NCBI GenBank assembly: GCA_030762895.1
Contig: JAUPTC010000019.1
Coordinates: 186,001 to 250,000, forward strand
Direction: 5' to 3'
Origin: Sophora flavescens
Lineage: Eukaryota; Streptophyta; Magnoliopsida; Fabales; Fabaceae
DNA length: 64,000 bases
The first letter of the stretch is position 1, and each line of letters begins with the position of its first letter. This document shows, one piece after another, positions 34,901 through 49,096 of the stretch. The notes beneath the pieces were generated by a model. That model did not search any database. It saw nothing but the letters and a program-made list of their open reading frames with translations, and had not been told where the DNA came from. The translations under genes and the position numbers were made by a program.

Positions 34901-35588
34901 GGCGAGGAGCAGCTCACTCGACCGAACTGTGCTCCTACGGTGGCGGCGTACGACTGGGCTCTTGGGAGGTGGCTGGCTGCGGAGAGGAGAAGAAAGATGG
35001 AGAGAGGAGGAAGAAGAAAAAGAAAGAAGAAAGAAGCAGAGAAAGAAAAGAGAAAATGAGAGAGACGTCGAGAAAGAGAGAGAGAAAAGGTTGAGAAAGT
35101 TAGTTTTTAAACCAATTACTTAGTGATAGGTACAAAATGAGTGATACATATTAGGCCTAAAATAAACATGTTTTTACTTTTTGGATTCTAAAAATAAAGG
35201 TTGATAAATATATGTTTTCGAAATTCAAGTTAGAGTAAAGATTAATAATTGAACTGATCAACTAAGAAAATACTCAATCCAAAATTTAATCTCCGATTAA
35301 TGTCAAACCAAAATATTTTCAACTCTAAAATTAAATAGAATGAGAATATGAAAATATTTTCCTCTTAATCATATTATTTAAAATATTTTTCTGTACCGGT
35401 ATAATAGTGACAATAACGTAAATTATTGTCTAGTAAGCGTGCATTCACTGAAATAAGTCAGTGCTAACGCACCCAATAAAATAATTTGAAGGGAGTAATT
35501 TAATTACTCAAACTAAACCACATAACAAAATAAACTTAAACATCCAAATAAAATAGTTAATCCTAGGTGTAAAAACTAGGGTGTTACA
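31939..35588 (-). mobile_element. Array LTR1
   Basis: 3650 bp, from TGTAACGCCCCCCTTAGGGG to GGGTGTTACA on the plus strand. It differs from the others by ACTTAAATAAC in place of ACTTACGTAAC near the end. The sense-strand first half is GC-rich with a C/T-rich leader (plus 34590-35092). It carries the outer left boundary of the array. Confidence 0.9.
34586..35095 (-). promoter_or_regulatory. GC-rich island and pyrimidine tract of the array LTR (probable promoter/leader)
   Basis: On the minus strand a TTTAAAAAC element (about 35105-35113) is followed by a 110-bp C/T tract (34985-35092) and then by roughly 300 bp of CpG-rich DNA, in an LTR that is otherwise AT-rich. This is the look of a plant core promoter and 5' leader. 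The same block recurs at 41245-41754, 48089-48598 and 54942-55451. Reading frames exist on both strands (169 aa plus, 121 aa minus in copies 2-4), broken by an indel in copy 1. Confidence 0.5.
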
Positions 35589-35593
35589 TTACT

Positions 35594-35609
35594 ACCCCTC
35601 TTAAAAAAA
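35594..35609 (-). other. Polypurine tract, unit 1
   Basis: The minus strand reads TTTTTTTAAGAGGGGT, next to the LTR start and preceded by the TTTCGAGGACGAAA motif also seen at the 1631-1650 element. Confidence 0.8.
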
Positions 35610-38581
35610 TTTCGTCCTCGAAATTTCGTAGCTCAAAACTACACAGGATTTTGTAATCACACCTTAACCCTAAAATCTTACTTTATATTCTCATCGCTTC
35701 ATTCCTTTTATCTATAACTTTATAACAAGATCGATTCTTATACCATTTTATTTATCCTCGAGATTTTTCACTACCGCATTATCCCCACTACCTTCGATAT
35801 TTCATCTTAGTCTATTACACTTTCAAGAACAAAATCCACACTATCTTTACCATAACATCAATTAACCTTCTACTCAAGAGATGCAATCATAGTCTTAGTC
35901 CATTTAGGCTTAGTCTATTCTTCTAATCATATCAAATTAACACTTTTCAAGTCTCCAATCAAATCGTCGTAACATTCCTAAGTTGCACATGATATACTTT
36001 GCGGCAAAAACCTAAGAAATTCAATCTTATTAAAATTGAATCTTACCACATCCAACATAGTCCGTTCTCTTCTTAATTCCTCTCGGATCTTTTGCCTACT
36101 TCGATTTCATATCCTTCATTTGACTCTCATCTTCAATTTAGTTCTCAAGCCCCGTTAGTATCCCTGGTTTAAGAAATTTCCCATACATCTACCCTATTGC
36201 CCAAAGAAAATACACAACTCCTAACAATTCCTTCATCTAAAGGCAGGGCTCCATCACTTATGCAAGGAAATGCTTGTATCGTATATGCCCTTATCTTATT
36301 TATTTGCAGCCGAGAAAAGAGATTATAAAACAGAGTTTCTCTAAGGCCATAACCCCTAGGAGTCGCACCAAAACAAAGCCAAGAAATCCAGGTGGACACT
36401 CCCTAATGGCAATCTTGGATTTAAAATATCTAGTTTCCACTATGGATCATCAACCACATTTTTACCAAAATAAGACTTCAAAGATTATAAACATTTCACC
36501 ATAGCTTATCACACTCGAAAGACACAATCAAAACTTAATCACTTTTTGCCTCAAAATTGGTCTGCTAGCAAAACTTTTTCTAACACGTTATCCTCACAAT
36601 TAACATCAAGTTCAACACTAACTTAACCACATATATTAATTTTCAACCCAAAGTATACAATTATAGTGTTGGACATATTTCACCACTCCCAATTATATTA
36701 GTCATTTATTTCAATCTTAAAGAATACGATTACATTTCTCCATGCAACTACAACCAAAAGGAATCACTTCAACTTGAATTATCCAAAATCATAATTCTTT
36801 AACTTTTCTAACTACTTAGTTTCACTCAAGAACTCCTTTTTACTATTTCCGTCCAGCTTAAGGAAAACTACCATATATATTTTTTCGTTAATCCTCGGAC
36901 TCACGAAGTCAACATTAACCATAAACATTGATCACTACTCTAAATTCCTTTAATGATATATCTTCCTCGATCACGATAAGATCCATTGTACTCATCTCAC
37001 TCAATAATGTTGAACTTAAGGGTTCTCATAATACCATTAACATCTATACATTAACAAAGCTCCTATCAATTCTGGTTTATCCTACCATAGAGATGACAAA
37101 AAATTTAGGTACCACACTATCTCCCAGCTAACCTGCTAAGGATAGGTAATCTCATTACTCATCCATCCCACTGAGGATGATCGGTTGGACTTAGCCTAAA
37201 CTTAGTCCTCAACACTTAAAGCAAACTTAACCGACACACGTTGATAAACTTCCGTTTTTCATCTGAAACAAAACTTGAAGATACTCCATGAAGTCTAAAC
37301 AATTCTCTGATACCTTATTCGGTTCACTAACACTGCATAGTGGATCTTAACTCGCAAGAAGGGTGTAGACTTGGAGAATACGTAGAACTAAGATGATCAA
37401 CGACAACAAGTACTTTCGAACCGCAATAAGACAAGACCTTGGTGATCATAAAAGAATTTCTCAAGAAAAGAAATTTTTCTGGATTTCACTTTCACATAAG
37501 CATAGAAAAGAATTTTATTAATTTGAAGGATATCGGAACATCCAGTATGGAAAAAGATCATTACATCAGGTTCGTGGGTGTAAAAATGCAAGATCAATAC
37601 ACATTTACAAACATGAATCCAATAAAGTTCATTCTTCCACAAGAATCTTCCAGCGGATTTAAGGAATCAAAGGGTGAATAACTTCTAATCCAAAGAGGAT
37701 TAATTCTTATTCTTAGTACAAGGAATTTACAAAATGAGGACTTTCACCTCTACCAAAAATAGAAGTGACGAAACTAAGTTTCACCAAGAAACTTCTGCTA
37801 TCACGAAATTATCTGTGTTATAACTCAAGAAAGTGTCATAACCACTTCTCTCCACAAAATGTGAAAGTATCCAGACCAATGAATTCAGAAAAATCAATTC
37901 ACTCAAATGTCTAATACGTCGAGGATTATTTAGAAGTGTGAGTACGACTTCTCACAAACAAAGAAATGAATAACTGGAAATTAATGAATTAGCATAACTA
38001 ATTCAGGAGTCCTGACATATTTCAAATTAAAGTCAGAAAATACTTGTTCATAATTCGTCCTTTACTTAGTTGTCAGGAATCCAGATGGTGACACGAGCCT
38101 TCACACAACATTGGTGCTTCACAAGGAAAACACTCGGTCTAACAAACGGTTCAGACCATCGATCTTTCAGTTGAATGAGTCATCTAACTCGTTTTAACTT
38201 CGTAGGCAACATCCTACACAAAGGAACAGAGATCTGACCGCATCCAGAAACTAGATCAATCAAAAATCAATGTCCTTTGCTAACCATAAACCTAGAATAT
38301 TTCCAGGGAACACTCCCGGAAAAATCCTTTTACACAAGCATCTTGTTTCGAATGTCTGAAACGATACGCAAGAATAATCGAATGTCATATTTGAACCCAA
38401 GTAACATTCAAGATCTACGGTATCCCAGGACATAAAGCCCTTGGAAAACCATCAAGAAAACATATACTTGTGCGTCAACACACATTGCTTCAACAAGAAA
38501 CAATTCAAACAAGAGCCAACCAGAGATCACACAACAAAACTTAACAGACCTATTCCCCAAAGATCCCGAAAGACTCGACCA

Positions 38582-38593
38582 GCTCTGATACCA
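38582..38593 (-). other. Primer-binding site, unit 1 (initiator tRNA-Met type)
   Basis: The minus strand reads TGGTATCAGAGC, three bases (AGG) after the LTR end. It matches the 3' end of plant initiator tRNA-Met used by many LTR elements. Confidence 0.9.
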
Positions 38594-38596
38594 CCT

Positions 38597-41500
38597 TGTA
38601 ACGCCCCGGGGCATTACTTACGTAACACATGCAGAATTTAAATTAAAAGATAATTTGCTGGTGCTTTCGGAAAATAATTTATATAAGTATACAAGTGTCC
38701 AAGTTGGGTATAAAAATTTTGTCACGACTCCTAAGCCTTGATTGGCACACAGTCTTACTATCATAGTATGGCAAGCCTATTTAATTTAAAGAATATACTT
38801 GAATAAAAGCTAGTATTTTACGAAAATTTCGACAGAGTCTCCTCTGTAATTCGGACATCCAGGTAAAAGAACACCGCTAAAATAATTACATTTTCATTCC
38901 AGAATTCCAGTTACACCAAATACAATCAAGCAATAACATGCTAGAAATAGTTATATCAATTAGCTTTACAAGACCAAAAGGAAAAGTTTAAGTTTTCTTT
39001 CAAAATAACGCTCTCCGAGCCATAAACATTTCATTTTAAAATAAAGGCTCTCTGAGTCATACTCATACATACTTATCAAAATAATCTAAGTCTCAAAACC
39101 CTAAGCTGGTCATTCTAAAAGTTATTCCTGAGAAGAACTCACGTGATCGTTCCACAATCAAATACCCCGTCAAGCAACTAGATCTAAGTCTCTGAGTGAC
39201 TTAGGAAGACTCCTCTGCACATCTGTACTAAAATACCGTGGTACAATAGCAAACTGGGAAGAAACCCGATATGTTTGTAAGGGTGAGAAACCGACAAATA
39301 GATATATCACACAACAACCATATACATGATACATACATCACATAATCATATAAGCAGTTAAATCATGCATACACATAACATAACAGTATTATATCAAAGG
39401 GTCTCAAACCCGCATACGGTCAATCTTTTTGAAAATATGCATGACACTTCAATATCGTGCTCTAACTTAATCTCATGAGATCACAACACCATGTTATCAC
39501 TGGAGAAGATAGAGTTGGTCAAGCTCTCGCCCACCGGCTGTTGCCACCGCATCCCGATGCACCAGGCCTCTTGGTCGACAACGCCACATGCCCTTAACGA
39601 AACAGCTAGCAATGTGGATCGACTTCTCGGATACCCCATGGGTATCCTCAATAAGCAAAGGCACGTCTGCCAGGGGAAATGCATATGAATAAAACTTTCC
39701 TTTTAAGGTTTTTCTTTGTGTAAATATTACACTGTCAAAGCTCAAAGCTAATGACTTAACATTATTTCCCCATCACTTGAAAACAAAGAAACATAGGACA
39801 CTCAGTCCGAATGCTCAATCCCAACACCTAGACCGTGGCTGCAGTCAAGGTTTGTGGTAATGGAAATCAATATACTTTTAGTCATGTTTTACTTATCATG
39901 CTAAGGACAATATCCCACAACAACGGAAATCAGAACGAACTGTCCTCGATTCCGCGAATTGGACTTGAAGTCCATAACATTACGAATAGGACTTTACGGT
40001 CCCGAATTAACACTGATCCAAGATCACGTGCTAAGCATGGAAAACTAGAGGCGACGTCTCACGTCTAGATTCCTATTCTTTTAGTACTTATCTTTCATTT
40101 GACGAAAACAACTTTCGAAATCGAAAGCCTCGATAACCTATGCTGGCTATCGGAAAGTTTCTAAATCATTTGGGAGAAAACCTTTTCTTTTGAAAATCCT
40201 TTATAAAACATTTTTGAAACACTTTTAACTTTGAAAATCCCCAATAGGATATTGTAAAATATTTTCGAAAGTTTTCACTTAAAACACAGTTCGAAAAGGG
40301 TTTTTCTCTTGTATAACAATAGTTCACCAAAACCATTTCAACATTTAAAACAAGTACTTTAAGTTTAAAGAGCTTTTGGAAAAGAACACCAATCCCTTCA
40401 TCTTCAAAGCTTATTAAGGTTTTTAATCCTTATTAATGATTGAGCACAGACACACGTCCGGCTTAGCAAACTTCAAACAACAACAGCAGTATGTACACAT
40501 ATAAATATTCACAGTTCCATGGCAATATCACAGTTCATCACAGTTATACATCTCAACATATATAACGATACAGTTCAACTTCATATAATAGCATAACATT
40601 TCAGATAATCCAAGAACTCAATAAATGATCAAGTAAACAATTAATCAAATACGCACATGCATACAGTTATTGAATATCCCTAGGCAAACTCCCCTTACCT
40701 TTGAAGACAAGTAAAGGATCCTCGTCTTAATGCTCACGTTAGCTCCAAGAGTATAACTATCTACTCCATCAAGCAAGCATAGCCGTGTCAAACGTCTCAG
40801 AGAGGGAATCCAACAACCCGCAACAACCAAAAATCAAGAAATCAATTTCACATGATCAAACACACATTCTAACTTTATCTAAACACTTAATCTAATTACC
40901 AAACAAGGTTATTTTTAAAGAAAATCATGTTTGAAGCTCACGCTTCCCAATACCCTTTAAGGAAACTTTATTTTGCTTAAAAGATCGTGAAAAAGAACTT
41001 TGGAAATCATCCATTAAGAGTCCTAATTACACTGAATCATAATTAATTTCACAAAAACATACCCAAATTCAAATAAAAATCAAATTGGGGGTTTAGGGCT
41101 CCTTATTAAAATTTAGGGAAAACTCAGAATAATGAAATTGGTTTAGGGAAACACAAATTTACAGTCCCAATCTCATAAAACAACTTTAAATTTCAAGATT
41201 AAAATCTGAAATCAGAGGCTTAGGGTTAGGGTTTCAAAATCAATTTGAGAATTTACAAAAGAGAAGAGGTTAGAGGTAAAACTCTTACCCAAGGTGAAGA
41301 AGAGAGGAAACGAGGGGCCAAACGTGGTTGCGGCGTCTCCGGCAACGCGGCGGCAGCGGCAGTGGCGGCAAACAATGGTTTGAACTACGGGTTTTGGTGC
41401 GCACAACACAAGGAAGAAGAAGGGAAGAGTAGCCGAATCACCATGGACGGCGACAGGGGGCTCACCACGACGGCTGGTGACAGCGAACGCAGGAGCGAAC

Positions 41501-42248
41501 GGCCGGAGTTGCGTGCAGAGTCGCTGCTGAAGGACGACAGTGACACGCACAGCGATGCACGGCGAGGAGCAGCTCACTCGACCGGACTGTGCTCCTACGG
41601 TGGCGGCGTGCGACTGGGCTCTTGGGAGGTGGCTGTCTGCGGAGAGGAGAAGAAAGATGGAGAGAGGAGGAAGAAGAAAAAGAAAGAAGAAAGAAGCAGA
41701 GAAAGAAAAGAGAAAATGAGAGAGACGTCGAGAAAGAGAGAGAGAAAAGGTTGAGAAAGTTAGTTTTTAAACCAATTACTTAGTGATAGGTACAAAATGA
41801 GTGATAAATATTATGCCTAAAATAAACATGTTTTTACTTTTTGGATTCTAAAAATAAAGGTTGATAAATATATGTTTTCGAAATTCAAGTTAGAGTAAAG
41901 ATTAATAATTGAACTGATCAACTAAGAAAATACTCAGTCCAAAATTTAATCTCCGATTAATGTCAAACCAAAATATTTTCAACTCTAAAATTAAATAGAA
42001 TGAGAATATGAAAATATTTTCCTCTTAATCATATTATTTAAAATATTTTTCTGTACCGGTATAATAGTGACAATAACGTAAATTATTGTCTAGTAAGCGT
42101 GCATTCACTGAAATAAGTCAGTGCTAACGCACCCAATAAAATAATTTGAAGGGAGTAATTTAATTACTCAAACTAAACCACATAACAAAATAAACTTAAA
42201 CATCCAAATAAAATAGTTAATCCTAGGTGTAAAAACTAGGGTGTTACA
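38597..42248 (-). mobile_element. Array LTR2
   Basis: 3652 bp, TGTAACGCCCCGGGG to GGGTGTTACA. It carries an unusual set of small complex differences clustered at CCAGG/CCTGG and CAG/CTG sites (for example near 38857, 39236, 39260, 39455 and 39540). Confidence 0.9.
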
Positions 42249-42253
42249 TTAAT

Positions 42254-42269
42254 ACCCCTCTTAAAAAAA
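42254..42269 (-). other. Polypurine tract, unit 2
   Basis: Same as unit 1, with one base changed in the spacer to the LTR (TTAATACCCC instead of TTACTACCCC on the plus strand). Confidence 0.8.
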
Positions 42270-45200
42270 TTTCGTCCTCGAAATTTCGTAGCTCAAAACT
42301 ATACAGGATTTTGTAATCACACCTTAACCCTAAAATCTTACTTTGTATTCTCATCGCTTCATTCCTTTTATCTATAACTTTATAACAAGATCGATTCTTA
42401 TACCATTTTATTTATCCTCGAGATTTTTCACTACCGCATTATCCCCACTACCTTCGATATTTCATCTTAGTCTATTACACTTTCAAGAACAAAATCCACA
42501 CTATCTTTACCATAACATCAATTAACCTTCTACTCAAGAGATGCAATCATAGTCTTAGTCCATTTAGGCTTAGTCTATTCTTCTAATCATATCAAATTAA
42601 CACTTTTCAAGTCTCCAATCAAATCGTCGTAACATTCCTAAGTTGCACATGATATACCTTGCGGCAAAAACCTAAGAAATTCAATCTTATTAAAATTGAA
42701 TCTTACCACATCCAACATAGTCCGTTCTCTTCTTAATTCCTCTCGGATCTTTTGCCTACTTCGATTTCATATCCTTCATTTGACTCTCATCTTCAATTTA
42801 GTTCTCAAGCCCCGTTAGTATCCCTGGTTTAAGAAATTTCCCATGCATCTACCCTATTGCCCAAAGAAAATCCACAACTCCTAACAATTCCTTCATCTAA
42901 AGGGAGGGCTCCATCACTTATGCAAGGAAATGCTTGTATCGTATATGCCCTTATCTTATTTATTTGCAGCCGAGAAAAGAGATTATAAAACAGAGTTTCT
43001 CTAAGGCCATAACCCCTAGGAGTTGCACCAAAACAAAGCCAAGAAATCCAGGTGGACACTCCCTAATGGCAATCTTGGATTTAAAATATCTAGTTTCCAC
43101 TATGGATCATCAACCACATTTTTACCAAAATAAGACTTCAAAGATTATAAACATTTCACCATAGCTTATCACACTCGAAAGACACAATCAAAACTTAATC
43201 ACTTTTTGCCTCAAAATTGGTCTGCTAGCAAAACTTTTTCTAACACCTTATCCTCACAATTAACATCAAGTTCAACACTAACTTAACCACATATATCAAT
43301 TTTCAACCCAAAGTATACAATTATAGTGTTGGACATATTTCACCACTCCCAATTATATTAGTCATTTATTTCAATCTTAAAGAATACGATTACATTTCTC
43401 CATGCAACTACAACCAAAAGGAATCACTTCAACTTGAATTATCCAAAATCATAATTCTTAAACTTTTCTAACTACTTAGTTTCACTCAAGAACTCCTTTT
43501 ACTATTACCGTCCAGCTTAAGGAAAACTACCATATATATTTTTTCATTATTCCTCGGACTCACGAAGTCAACATTAACCATAAACATTGATCACTACTCT
43601 AAATTCCTTTAATGATATATCTGCCTCGATCACGATAAGATCCATTGTACTCATCTCACTCAATAATGTTGAACTTAAGGGTTCTCATAATACCATTCAC
43701 ATCTATACATTAACAAAGCTCCTATCAATTCTGGTTTATCCTACCATAGAGATGACAAAAAATTTAGGTACCACACTATCTCCTAGCTAACCGGCTAAGG
43801 ATAGGTAATCTCATTACTCATCCATCCCACTGAGGATGATCGGTTGGACTTAGCCTAAACTTAGTCCTCAACACTTAAAGCAAACTTAACCGACACACGT
43901 TGATAAACTTCCGTTTTTCATCTGAAACAACACTTGAAGATACTCCATGAAGTCTAAACAATTCTCCGATACCTTATTCGGTTCGCTAACACTGCATAGT
44001 GGATCTTTACTCGCAAGAAGGGTGTAGACTTCACCAGTCGATCAACGATCACTTGAATTCAAACAAAACTCGTGTAAGTCTTCAGGAAACTCATAACAAG
44101 AATTGAAGGAATGTCAACATCTTAACAAGGAAGGTTTCAATTGTACATCTTGATGCGGAGATATCCAACTCATGAGTAATGACTGATGAGATAGGTCACA
44201 CATCGACGACATTTGGAGAATACGTAGAACTAAGATGATCAACGACAACAAGTACTTTCGAACCGCAATAAGACAAGACCTTGGTGATCATAAAAGAATT
44301 TCTCAAGAAAAGAAATTTTTCTGGATTTCACTTTCACATAAGCATAGAAAAGAATTTTATTAATTTGAAGGATATCAGAACATCCAGTATGGAAAAAGAT
44401 CATTACATCAGGTTCGTGGGTGTAAAAATGCATGATCAATACACATTTACAAACATGAATCTAATAAAGTTCATTCTTCCACAAGAATCTTCCAGCGGAT
44501 TTATGGAATCAAAGGGTGAATAACTTCTAATCCAAAGAGGATTAATTCTTATTCGTAGTACAAGGAATTTACAAAATGAGGGCTTTCACCTCTACCAAAA
44601 ATAGAAGTGACGAAATTAAGTTTCACCAAGAAACTTCTGCTATCACGAAATTATCTGTGTTATAACTCAAGAAATAGTCATAACCACTTCTCTCCACAAA
44701 ATGTGAAAGTATCCAGACCAATGAATTCAGATAAATCAATTCACTCAAATGTCTAATACGTCGAGGATTATTTAGAAGTGTGAGTACGACTTCTCACAAA
44801 CAAAGAAATGAATAACTGGAAATTAATGAATTAGCATAACTAATTCAGGAGTCCTGACAGATTTCAAATTAAAGTCAGAAAATACTTGTTCATAATTCGT
44901 CCTTTACTTAGTTGTCAGGAATCCAGACGGTGACACGAGCCTTCACACAACATTGGTGCTTCACAAGGAAAAAACTCGGTCTAACAAACAGTTCAGACCA
45001 CCGATCTTTCAGTTGAATGAGTCATCTAACTCGTTTTAACTTCGTAGGCAACATCCTACACAAAGGAACAGAGATCTGACCGCATCCAAAAACTAGATCA
45101 ATCAAAAATCAATGTCCTTTGCTAACCATAAACCTAGAATATTTCCAGGGAACACTCCCGGAAAAATCCTTTTACACAAGCATCTTGTTTCGAATGTCTG

Positions 45201-45423
45201 AAACGATTCACAAGAATAATCGAATGTCATATTCGAACCCAAGTAACATTCAAGATCTACGGTATCCCAGGACATAAAGCCCTTGGAAAACCATCAAGAA
45301 AACATATACTTGTGCGTCAACACACATTGCTTCAACAAGAAACAATTCAAACAAGAGCCAACCAGAGATCACACAACAAAACTTAACAGACCTATTCCCC
45401 AAAGATCCCGAAAGACTCGACCA

Positions 45424-45435
45424 TCTCTGATACCA
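45424..45435 (-). other. Primer-binding site, unit 2
   Basis: The minus strand reads TGGTATCAGAGA; the last base differs from the other three units. Confidence 0.8.
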
Positions 45436-45438
45436 CCT

Positions 45439-48400
45439 TGTAAGGCCCCCCCCTGGGGCATTACTTACGTAACACATACGGAATTTAAATTAAAAGAAAA
45501 TTTGTTGGTGCTTTCGGAAAATAATTTATATAAGTATACAAGTGTCTGAAGGTGGGTATAAAAATTTTGTCATGACTCCTAAGCCTTGATTGGCACACAG
45601 TCTTACTATCATAGTATGACAAGCCTATTTAATTTAAAGAATATACTTGAATAAAAGCTAGTATTTTACGAAAATTTCGACAGAGTCTCCTCTGTAATTC
45701 GGACATCCCAGGTAAAAGAACACCTGCTAAAATAATTACATTTTCATTCCAGAATTCCAGTTACACCAAATACAATCAAGCAATAACATGCTAGAGATAG
45801 TTATATCAATTAGCTTTACAAGACCAAAAGGAAAAGTTTAAGTTTTCTTTGAAAATAACGCTCTCCGAGCCATAAACATTTCATTTTAAAATAAAGGCTC
45901 TCTGAGCCATACTCATACATACTTATCAAAATAATCTAAGTCTCAAAACCCTAAGCTGGTCATTCTAAAAGTTATTCCTGAGAAGAACTCACGTGATCGT
46001 TCCTCAATCAAATACCCCGTCAAGCAACTAGATCTAAGTCTCTGAGTGACTTAGGAAGACTCCTCTGCACATCTGTACTAAAATACCCAGGGTACAATAG
46101 CAAACCAGAAGAAACCTGATATGTTTGTAAGGGTGAGATACCGAAAAATAGATATATCACACAACAACCATATACATGATACATACATCACATAATCATA
46201 TAAGCAGTTAAATCATGCATATACATAACATAACAGTATTATATCAAAGGGTCTCAAACCCGCACAGTCAATCTTTTGAAAATATGCATGACACTTCAAT
46301 ATCAGGCTCTAACTTAATCTCATGAGATCACAACACCATGTTATCACTGGAGAAGATAGAGTTGGTCAAGCTCGCCCACCGGCTGTTGCCACCGCATCCT
46401 CGATGCACCAGGCCTCTTGGTCGACAACGCCACATGCCCTTAACGAAACAGCTAGCAATGTGATCGACTCTCGGATACCCCATGGGTATCCTCAATAAGC
46501 AAAGGCACGTCGCCTGGGGAAATGCATATGAATAAAACTTTCCTTTTAAGGTTTTTCTTTGTGTAAATATTACACTGTCAAAGCTCAAAGCTAATGACTT
46601 AACATTATTTCCCCATCACTTGAAAACTTAGAAACATAGGACACACAGTCCGAATGCTCAATCCCAACACCTAGACCGTGGCCGCAGTCAAGGTTTGTGG
46701 TAATGGAAATCAATATACTTTTAGTCATGTTTTACTTATCATGCTAAGGACAATAGCCCACAACAACGGAAATCAGAACGAACTGTCCTCGATTCCGCGA
46801 ATTGGACTTGAAGTCCATAACATTACGAATAGGACTTTACGGTCCCGAATTAACACTGATCCAAGATCACGTGCTAAGCATGGAAAACTAGAGGCGACGT
46901 CTCACGTCTAGATTCCTATTCTTTTAGTACTTATCTTTCATTTGACGAAAACAATTTTCGAAATTGAAAGCCTCGATAACCTATGCTGGCTATCGGAAAG
47001 TTTCTAAATCATTTGGGAGAAAACCTTTTCTTTTGAAAATCCTTTATAAAATGTTTTTGAAACACTTTTAACTTTGAAAATCCCCAATAGGATATTGTAA
47101 AATATTTTCGAAAGTTTTCACTTAAAACACATAGTTCGAAAAGGGTTTTTCTCTTGTATAACAATAGTTCACCAAAACCATTTCAACATTTAAAACAAGT
47201 ACTTTAAGTTTAAAGAGCTTTTGGAAAAGAACACCAATCCCTTCATCTTCAAAGCTTATTAAGGTTTTTAATCCTTATTAATGATTGAGCACAGACACAC
47301 GTCCGGCTTAGCAAACTTCAAACAACAACAGCAGTATGTACACATATAAATATTCACAGTTCAATGCCAATATCACAGTTCATCACAGTTATACATCTCA
47401 ACATATATAACGATACAGTTCAACTTCATATAATAGCATAACATTTCAGATAATCCAGTAACTCAATAACAGTCAAGTAAACAATTAATCAAATATACAA
47501 ATGCATACAGTTATTGAATATCCCTAGGCAAACTCCCCTTACCTTTGAAGACAAGTAAAGGATCCTCGTCTTAATGCTCACGTTAGCTCCAAGAGTATAA
47601 CTATCTACTCCATCAAGCAAGCATAGCCGTGTCAAACGTCTCAGAGAGGGAATCCAACAACGCGCAACAACCAAAAATCAAGAAATCAATTTCACATGAT
47701 CAAACACACATTCTAACTTTATCTAAACACTTAATCTAATTACCAAACAAGGTTATTTTTAAAGAAAATCATGTTTGAAGCTCACGCTTCCCAATACCCT
47801 TTAAGGAAACTTTGTTTTGATTAAAAGATCGTGAAAAAGAACTTTGGAAATCATCCATTAAGAGTCCTAATTACACTGAATCATAATTAATTTCACAAAA
47901 ACATACCCAAATTCAAATAAAAATCAAATTGGGGGTTTAGGGCTCCTTATTAAAATTTAGGGAAAACTCAGAATAATGAAATTGGTTTAGGGAAACACAA
48001 ATTTACAGTCCCAATCTCATAAAACAACTTTAAATTTCAAGATTAAAATCTGAAATCAGAGGGTTAGGGTTATGGTTTCAAAATCAATTTGAGGATTTAC
48101 AAAAGAGAAGAGGTTAGAGGTAAAACTCTTACCCAAGGTGAAGAAGAGAGGAAACGAGGGGCCAAACGTGGTTACGGCGGCTCCGGCAACGCGGCGACAG
48201 CGGCAGTGGCGGCAAACAGTGGTTTGAACTACGGGTTTTGGTGCGCACAACACAAGGAAGAAGAAGGGAAGGGTAGCCGAATCACCATGGACGGCGACAG
48301 GGGGCTCACCACGACGACCAGTGACAGCGAACGCAGGAGCGAATGGCCGGAGTTGCGTGCAGAGTCGCTGCTGAAGGACGACAGTGACGCGCACAGCGAT

Positions 48401-49091
48401 GCACGGCGAGGAGCAGTTCACTCGACCGGACTGTGCTCCTACGGTGGCGGCGTGCGACTGGGCTCTTGGGAGGTGGCTGGCTGCGGAGAGGAGAAGAAAG
48501 ATGGAGAGAGGAGGAAGAAGAAAAAGAAAGAAGAAAGAAGCAGAGAAAGAAAAGAGAAAATGAGAGAGACGTCGAGAAAGAGAGAGAGAAAAGGTTGAGA
48601 AAGTTAGTTTTTAAACCAATTACTTAGTGATAGGTACAAAATGAGTGATAAATATTATGCCTAAAATAAACATGTTTTTACTTTTTGGATTCTAAAAATA
48701 AAGGTTGATAAATATATGTTTTCGAAATTCAAGTTAGAGTAAAGATTAATAATTGAACTGATCAACTAAGAAAATACTCAGTCCAAAATTTAATCTCCGA
48801 TTAATGTCAAACCAAAATATTTTCAACTCTAAAATTAAATAGAATGAGAATATGAAAATATTTTCCTCTTAATCATATTATTTAAAATATTTTTCTGTAC
48901 CGGTATAATAGTGACAATAACGTAAATTATTGTCTAGTAAGCGTGCATTCACTGAAATAAGTCAGTGCTAACGCACCCAATAAAATAATTTGAAGGGAGT
49001 AATTTAATTACTCAAACTAAACCACATAACAAAATAAACTTAAACATCCAAATAAAATAGTTAATCCTAGGTGTAAAAACTAGGGTGTTCA
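45439..49091 (-). mobile_element. Array LTR3
   Basis: 3653 bp. The plus-strand end reads GGGTGTTCA with one A missing from the usual GTGTTACA terminus. The other end has an eight-C run (TGTAAGGCCCCCCCCTGGGG). Confidence 0.9.
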
Positions 49092-49096
49092 TTACT

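Larger units (their letters stand above)
35589..38596 (-). mobile_element. Array internal region 1 (183-bp deletion)
   Basis: 3008 bp, non-coding. It lacks 183 bp present in the other internals (equivalent to 44032-44214), with the junction at 37372/37373 and a 2-bp TT overlap. The rest follows the other copies closely. Confidence 0.9.
42249..45438 (-). mobile_element. Array internal region 2
   Basis: 3190 bp, non-coding. It includes the segment missing from internal 1. Its primer-binding site has one change. Confidence 0.9.

Noticed and set aside
35589..38596. Hidden gag-pol in the array internals
   Set aside because: I looked for RT, integrase (HHCC, DDE), protease and zinc-knuckle motifs in the ORFs of both strands and found none; the longest frames are under 90 codons.
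41245..41754. 169-codon plus-strand ORF repeated at 48089 and 54942
   Set aside because: It is antisense to the element, low-complexity at the C-terminus (Arg/Lys/Glu from a GA tract) and frameshifted in the first copy. Repetition reflects the array, not selection.
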